A stretch of 18,667 bases of DNA from Paraglomus occultum (lineage: Eukaryota; Glomeromycota; Glomeromycetes; Paraglomerales; Paraglomeraceae). Location of the stretch: the NCBI GenBank assembly GCA_910592205.1, contig CAJVPJ010000707.1:1-18667 (forward strand), read 5' to 3'. The position numbers and the translations under genes are program-made. Positions 15,861-18,667 of this stretch are shown here, in pieces. The notes beneath the pieces were generated by a model. It saw only the letters and a list, made by a program, of their open reading frames with translations, was not told where the DNA came from and did not search any database. Position 1 is the stretch's first letter, and every line of letters starts with the position of its first letter.

Positions 15861-18005
15861 TTACTTTAAAAAATTCTTTCTCTGCTCTAATAAAGATAAA
15901 GTAGTTATTTTAATTTCATTAGTATCTTTTTCAACGTCTAAGAGAAAGTGCCCTCCTGGTTGAAGAAATTGGAAAATAATTGTCCGTGCCACCACAGTTC
16001 CAATTTCTCTTTCAATATAGTGCTTAATAGGTCGTGCTCCGTACTCCCTGGAGTAAGTTTGATGAAAGATCTTTTCCACAATTTCTTCTCTATATTCTAA
16101 TTTAATATTTCTTTCTTGGGCAACCCGTCGAACAAACAATTTTAACTCTTTAATAATAATCTCTCGCACAACTTCCTTAGTTAAGAGATTAAAAAACACT
16201 ACTTCATCTAGCCGATTTAAAAACTCCGGACGGAAATGATCCTTTAATTTAAAACTTAAATACTCTTTTAGTTCTTTTTGATTACTTTCAGAAAAGTACA
16301 ATTCTGAACCTAAATTAGTAGTCAAAACAATAATGGTGTTACGAAAATTAACTTCTTGACCATTAGCTAAAGTAAGAACACCATTATCTAGTATTTGCAA
16401 AAGTATATTTAACACTTCTGGATGGCACTTTTCAACTTCATCAAAAAGTAAAACACTATTCATTTTCTCTCGAATAATTTCTAAACGAGGCTTGTCTACA
16501 AATCCAACGTAACCCGGCGGTGAACCAATTAATTTACTAACCGAATGGGGTTCCGAAAATTCAGTCATATCTAAACGAACAAGGTTTTTACTTTGATCAA
16601 AAAGTTGTTCAGCAATAGTCAAAGCCACCTCAGTTTTTCCCACACCTGTTGGTCCTACAAACAAAAAAGAAACTAAAGGGCGATTAGGATCCTGTATCCC
16701 TGCCCGAGCTCGAAAAATAGCATTAGTAACCGCTCTTAAAGCTTGATTCTGTCCCTTTATTTTTTGCCGAAGAATCTCTGGTAGCAAAAACAACTTTTGC
16801 TGCTCACTAGCCATGATTTTTCCTATAGGCAAATCACATTTCTTGGCAATAGTCAAAGCAATTTCTTCCTCATTAACTAAATATTTTTTTAAGGTATTTG
16901 TACTAACTTCTCCTTCTAACCGGTTAATCTTACTTTTTAATACTGGAATAATAAAATGTTCAAGCTCAGCTGCTTTAGTCAAGTCAATTTCCTTTTGTTG
17001 ATAACTTATTTTTTGCTTTTCTGCTTGAATTAGTTCTCTCTTGACTTTATTTAATTCTTGAACAATTCTATTCTCCTTTTCGTCTTGCTCTATCAACTCT
17101 TTTAACTTTCGCCGATACTCAGAAATTTTCTGGCGAAGAACAAACAACTCAGTTGGCTTTTCTTCCTCTTTAGAAATTGACATCTCCTTCATTTCTAATT
17201 CTCTTAACTTGTTACGAGTCTTAGTAATTATTTCTGGTTCATACCACATCTCACCCCTTACTCTCCCGCAAGCCTCATCCAATAAATCAATAGCTTTATC
17301 AGGAAGATACCTAGTAGTTAGATAACGCTGAGAAAGTTTTACCGCAGAAACCAAAGACTCGTCAAGAATTTTCAACTCATAATAAACTTCCAAATAATTA
17401 CGAATACCATGCAGAATCATGAGCGTATCATTAAAACTTGGCTCAGAGACAATTATGTTACTAAAACGGCGAGTTAAAGCCTCATCTTTTTCTAGGTATT
17501 GACGATATTCAGTTTGCGTAGTTGCCCCAATACATTGAATTTCACCCCGAGAAAGTAGTGGCTTTAACAAATTAGAAAGATCAAGAGCACCTTGACTACG
17601 ACCAGCTCCCACAATCAAATGGATTTCATCAATAAAGAGGATCGCACTATTTTCTGGTTGACTCATAAAGTTAAAAATAATTTTCAACCGTTCTTCCAAT
17701 TCGCCTTGAAACTTAGTTCCTGCCATTAAAGCCATCATATCTAATTGGTAAATAGTTTTACCTTTTAAATAATTAGGAACTTTTTCCTGCTTAATTTTTT
17801 GAACTAGTCCCTCAACTATCGCAGTTTTTCCCACTCCTGGATAACCAATTAGTAATGGATTATTCTTCAGCATGCGAGACAAAATATAAACCAACTCTTT
17901 AATTTCTTTTTCTCGACCAATAACAGTTAATTCATTAACTTTTTCTTTCTGATTGAGATTTTCGGTAAATTTTGCAATAATTTCTTTTTCTTTTTCCTTG
18001 TTCAT
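15861..18005 (-). CDS. clpB: ATP-dependent disaggregase ClpB, N-domain-less form
   Basis: A 714-residue Hsp100 with two AAA+ modules; E. coli ClpB is about 857, and the difference is the absent N-terminal domain, as in mycoplasma ClpB. NBD1: Walker A GYPGVGKT at 54-61, pore loop TKFQGELEERL at 97-107 (Phe in place of the usual Tyr), Walker B ILFIDE at 122-127. A coiled-coil middle domain of roughly 110 residues follows, the feature that separates ClpB from ClpA/ClpC lacking it. NBD2: Walker A GPTGVGKT near residue 450, pore loop GSPPGYVGF, Walker B VLLFDEVEK. It pulls proteins out of aggregates together with DnaK, DnaJ and GrpE, which are encoded directly downstream. Confidence 0.96.
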   Translation of the reverse strand: MNKEKEKEIIAKFTENLNQKEKVNELTVIGREKEIKELVYILSRMLKNNPLLIGYPGVGKTAIVEGLVQKIKQEKVPNYLKGKTIYQLDMMALMAGTKFQGELEERLKIIFNFMSQPENSAILFIDEIHLIVGAGRSQGALDLSNLLKPLLSRGEIQCIGATTQTEYRQYLEKDEALTRRFSNIIVSEPSFNDTLMILHGIRNYLEVYYELKILDESLVSAVKLSQRYLTTRYLPDKAIDLLDEACGRVRGEMWYEPEIITKTRNKLRELEMKEMSISKEEEKPTELFVLRQKISEYRRKLKELIEQDEKENRIVQELNKVKRELIQAEKQKISYQQKEIDLTKAAELEHFIIPVLKSKINRLEGEVSTNTLKKYLVNEEEIALTIAKKCDLPIGKIMASEQQKLFLLPEILRQKIKGQNQALRAVTNAIFRARAGIQDPNRPLVSFLFVGPTGVGKTEVALTIAEQLFDQSKNLVRLDMTEFSEPHSVSKLIGSPPGYVGFVDKPRLEIIREKMNSVLLFDEVEKCHPEVLNILLQILDNGVLTLANGQEVNFRNTIIVLTTNLGSELYFSESNQKELKEYLSFKLKDHFRPEFLNRLDEVVFFNLLTKEVVREIIIKELKLFVRRVAQERNIKLEYREEIVEKIFHQTYSREYGARPIKHYIEREIGTVVARTIIFQFLQPGGHFLLDVEKDTNEIKITTLSLLEQRKNFLK

Positions 18006-18019
18006 ACAAAAAGCAAAAC

Positions 18020-18298
18020 TTATTGAATTAATCGACTAAACATCAGGACAACCAAGACTATTCCTAGACCAACAACTAAAAAAATTAAAGTTCAGAAACG
18101 GCGATTTGCCTCTCTTTTTCGATCACAAGTAATACATAATCAATAACTTTTTCCTGCACTCTGTCAATGGCCAACTCCTCCCCCTCAACCACTTTTGTGT
18201 CCATAACCTCCGCCACCAAGATTACCACTACCTTCTTTTTGCTTAATGGCTTCACCCTGTGAAACCATTTGTCCACAATCATAACACCTTACTTGCAT
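18020..18298 (-). CDS. Small zinc-ribbon, glycine-rich protein with one C-terminal membrane segment
   Basis: A 92-residue frame from ATG 18298, open only with TGA as Trp (four TGAs: residues 38, 45, 53, 69). Two CxxC pairs (Cys5/Cys8 in CYDCGQ and Cys54/Cys57 in CITCDRK) form a split zinc ribbon. The loop between them is glycine-rich (GNLGGGGYGHKSGWGGGVGH). Residues about 69-88 are hydrophobic (LIFLVVGLGIVLVVLMF), so it is a tail-anchored cytoplasmic zinc ribbon. It ends 14 nt before clpB and is the first gene of the chaperone cluster, so it is probably co-expressed with it. I do not recognise the family. The standard-code reading gives only an out-of-frame shadow. Confidence 0.7.
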
Positions 18299-18336
18299 GT
18301 TTATTTTGTTAATAATATTAATTTTGCTAGAAATTT

Positions 18337-18351
18337 GTTGATCTTCTCAAC
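18337..18351. promoter_or_regulatory. Inverted repeat upstream of the chaperone cluster
   Basis: GTTGA-TCTTC-TCAAC lies 39 bp before the first gene of the clpB cluster, within wider TTGTTG/CAACAA symmetry (18335-18363). It is not CIRCE (TTAGCACTC-N9-GAGTGCTAA), the usual HrcA operator. It could be a different heat-shock operator or chance. Confidence 0.25.
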
Positions 18352-18384
18352 TTTTCCCAACAAAACTTTAATTTCTCTTTAAAA

Positions 18385-18462
18385 TGGGGCGAATAGTGAG
18401 AATTGAACTCACGAATGCTAGTTCCACAAACTAGTGCGTTAAACCATTTCGCCATATTCGCC
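18385..18462 (-). tRNA. tRNA-His (anticodon GTG)
   Basis: A complete cloverleaf: acceptor GCGAATA/TATTCGC, D-stem GCG/CGC, anticodon arm CTAGT-TTGTGGA-ACTAG, T-arm GTGAG-TTCAATT-CTCAC. The histidine identity elements are encoded: an extra G at -1 facing C73. The 3' CCA is encoded in the DNA. Confidence 0.95.
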
Positions 18463-18468
18463 ATTAAA

Positions 18469-18543
18469 TGGAGCGAGTAACGGGAATCGAACCCGCATCA
18501 TTAGACTGGCAGTCTAGCATTCTAACCGTTGAACTATACTCGC
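18469..18543 (-). tRNA. tRNA-Gly (anticodon GCC)
   Basis: Acceptor GCGAGTA/TACTCGC, D-arm GTTC-AACGGTTA-GAAT, anticodon loop CTGCCAG, T-arm GCGGG-TTCGATT-CCCGT, discriminator T73 (the bacterial Gly identity base) and an encoded CCA. The outermost anticodon-stem pair is a C-A mismatch. It is separated from tRNA-His by 6 bp and likely co-transcribed with it. Confidence 0.92.
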
Positions 18544-18601
18544 ACGCTAATGCTAACATTAATAAATTTAGGGATTAATATAGTAATGATATGAATAAAA
18601 T

Positions 18602-18667
18602 TTAACTTAATGCTCTTTTTATTTCTTCATTCTGCTCCTCAGTAAGACCAGCAGCAAATATTACTCG
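18602..18667 (-). CDS. C-terminal end of an unidentified protein, cut by the window edge
   Basis: The minus-strand frame is open from the right edge to TAA at 18602 and ends FAAGLTEEQNEEIKRALS. Only 21 residues are visible, so no identification is possible. It is followed by tRNA-Gly after 58 bp. Confidence 0.5.
   Translation of the reverse strand, partial: RVIFAAGLTEEQNEEIKRALS

Noticed and set aside
18299-18384. CIRCE heat-shock operator before the chaperone cluster
   Set aside because: TTAGCACTC/GAGTGCTAA is not present; only an unrelated short inverted repeat is seen.
1-18667. Genetic code 25 (TGA = Gly), as in Absconditabacteria/Gracilibacteria
   Set aside because: TGA positions in DnaJ, MazF and SecY fit Trp and not conserved glycines, and normal GGN glycine codons fill the Gly motifs.
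1-18667. CRISPR array, insertion sequence or rRNA gene
   Set aside because: No regularly spaced repeats of 20-40 bp, no transposase motifs and no rRNA-like conserved sequence were found.

Overview
The window is AT-rich bacterial DNA in which TGA must be read as tryptophan (genetic code 4). Conserved genes (pnp, rpsE, rpsH, secY, dnaJ, grpE) stay open only if in-frame TGA codons are read through, and some of those codons fall where a Trp is expected, such as directly after the HPD motif of DnaJ. Code 4, single-copy small housekeeping genes, a ClpB without its N-domain, no rpmD between rpsE and rplO, and near-absence of Shine-Dalgarno sequences all point to a mollicute (Mycoplasma/Spiroplasma-like or an uncultured host-associated relative). 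The unusually divergent SecY and broken ribosomal operon suggest a fast-evolving lineage. Exact placement cannot be made from this window.

Layout. Nearly everything essential is on the minus strand. Reading that strand from the right edge: the 3' end of an unidentified gene (18602-18667), tRNA-Gly(GCC) and tRNA-His(GTG), a small zinc-ribbon membrane protein, then a protein quality-control series clpB, grpE, dnaK, (a 400-bp gap) dnaJ, then a coiled-coil zinc protein, then the second half of the spc ribosomal operon (rpsN, rpsH, rplF, rplR, rpsE, rplO, secY). After a roughly 3-kb interruption the strand continues with a large tail-anchored J-domain protein and pnp, which runs off the left edge.

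The interruption (about 3780-6890) is different: its genes are on the plus strand and are accessory in nature. It holds a MazE/MazF-type toxin-antitoxin pair whose toxin frame is broken, a glycine-rich membrane-associated protein overlapping a small multi-pass membrane protein, a repeat-rich noncoding stretch with a 22-bp perfect inverted repeat and spaced TTAGGAAA copies, a small basic zinc-ribbon protein with a GRPKxY...AERQRAY motif, and a strongly structured RNA-like locus bounded by terminators on both strands. It looks like an integrated plasmid or mobile element, or its remains.

How the genes fit together: ClpB, DnaK, GrpE and DnaJ form the classical disaggregation machine. The second J-protein carries a C-terminal membrane anchor and would bring DnaK to the membrane. 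SecY and the ribosomal proteins supply translation and export; PNPase turns over RNA. No CIRCE operator and no hrcA were seen.
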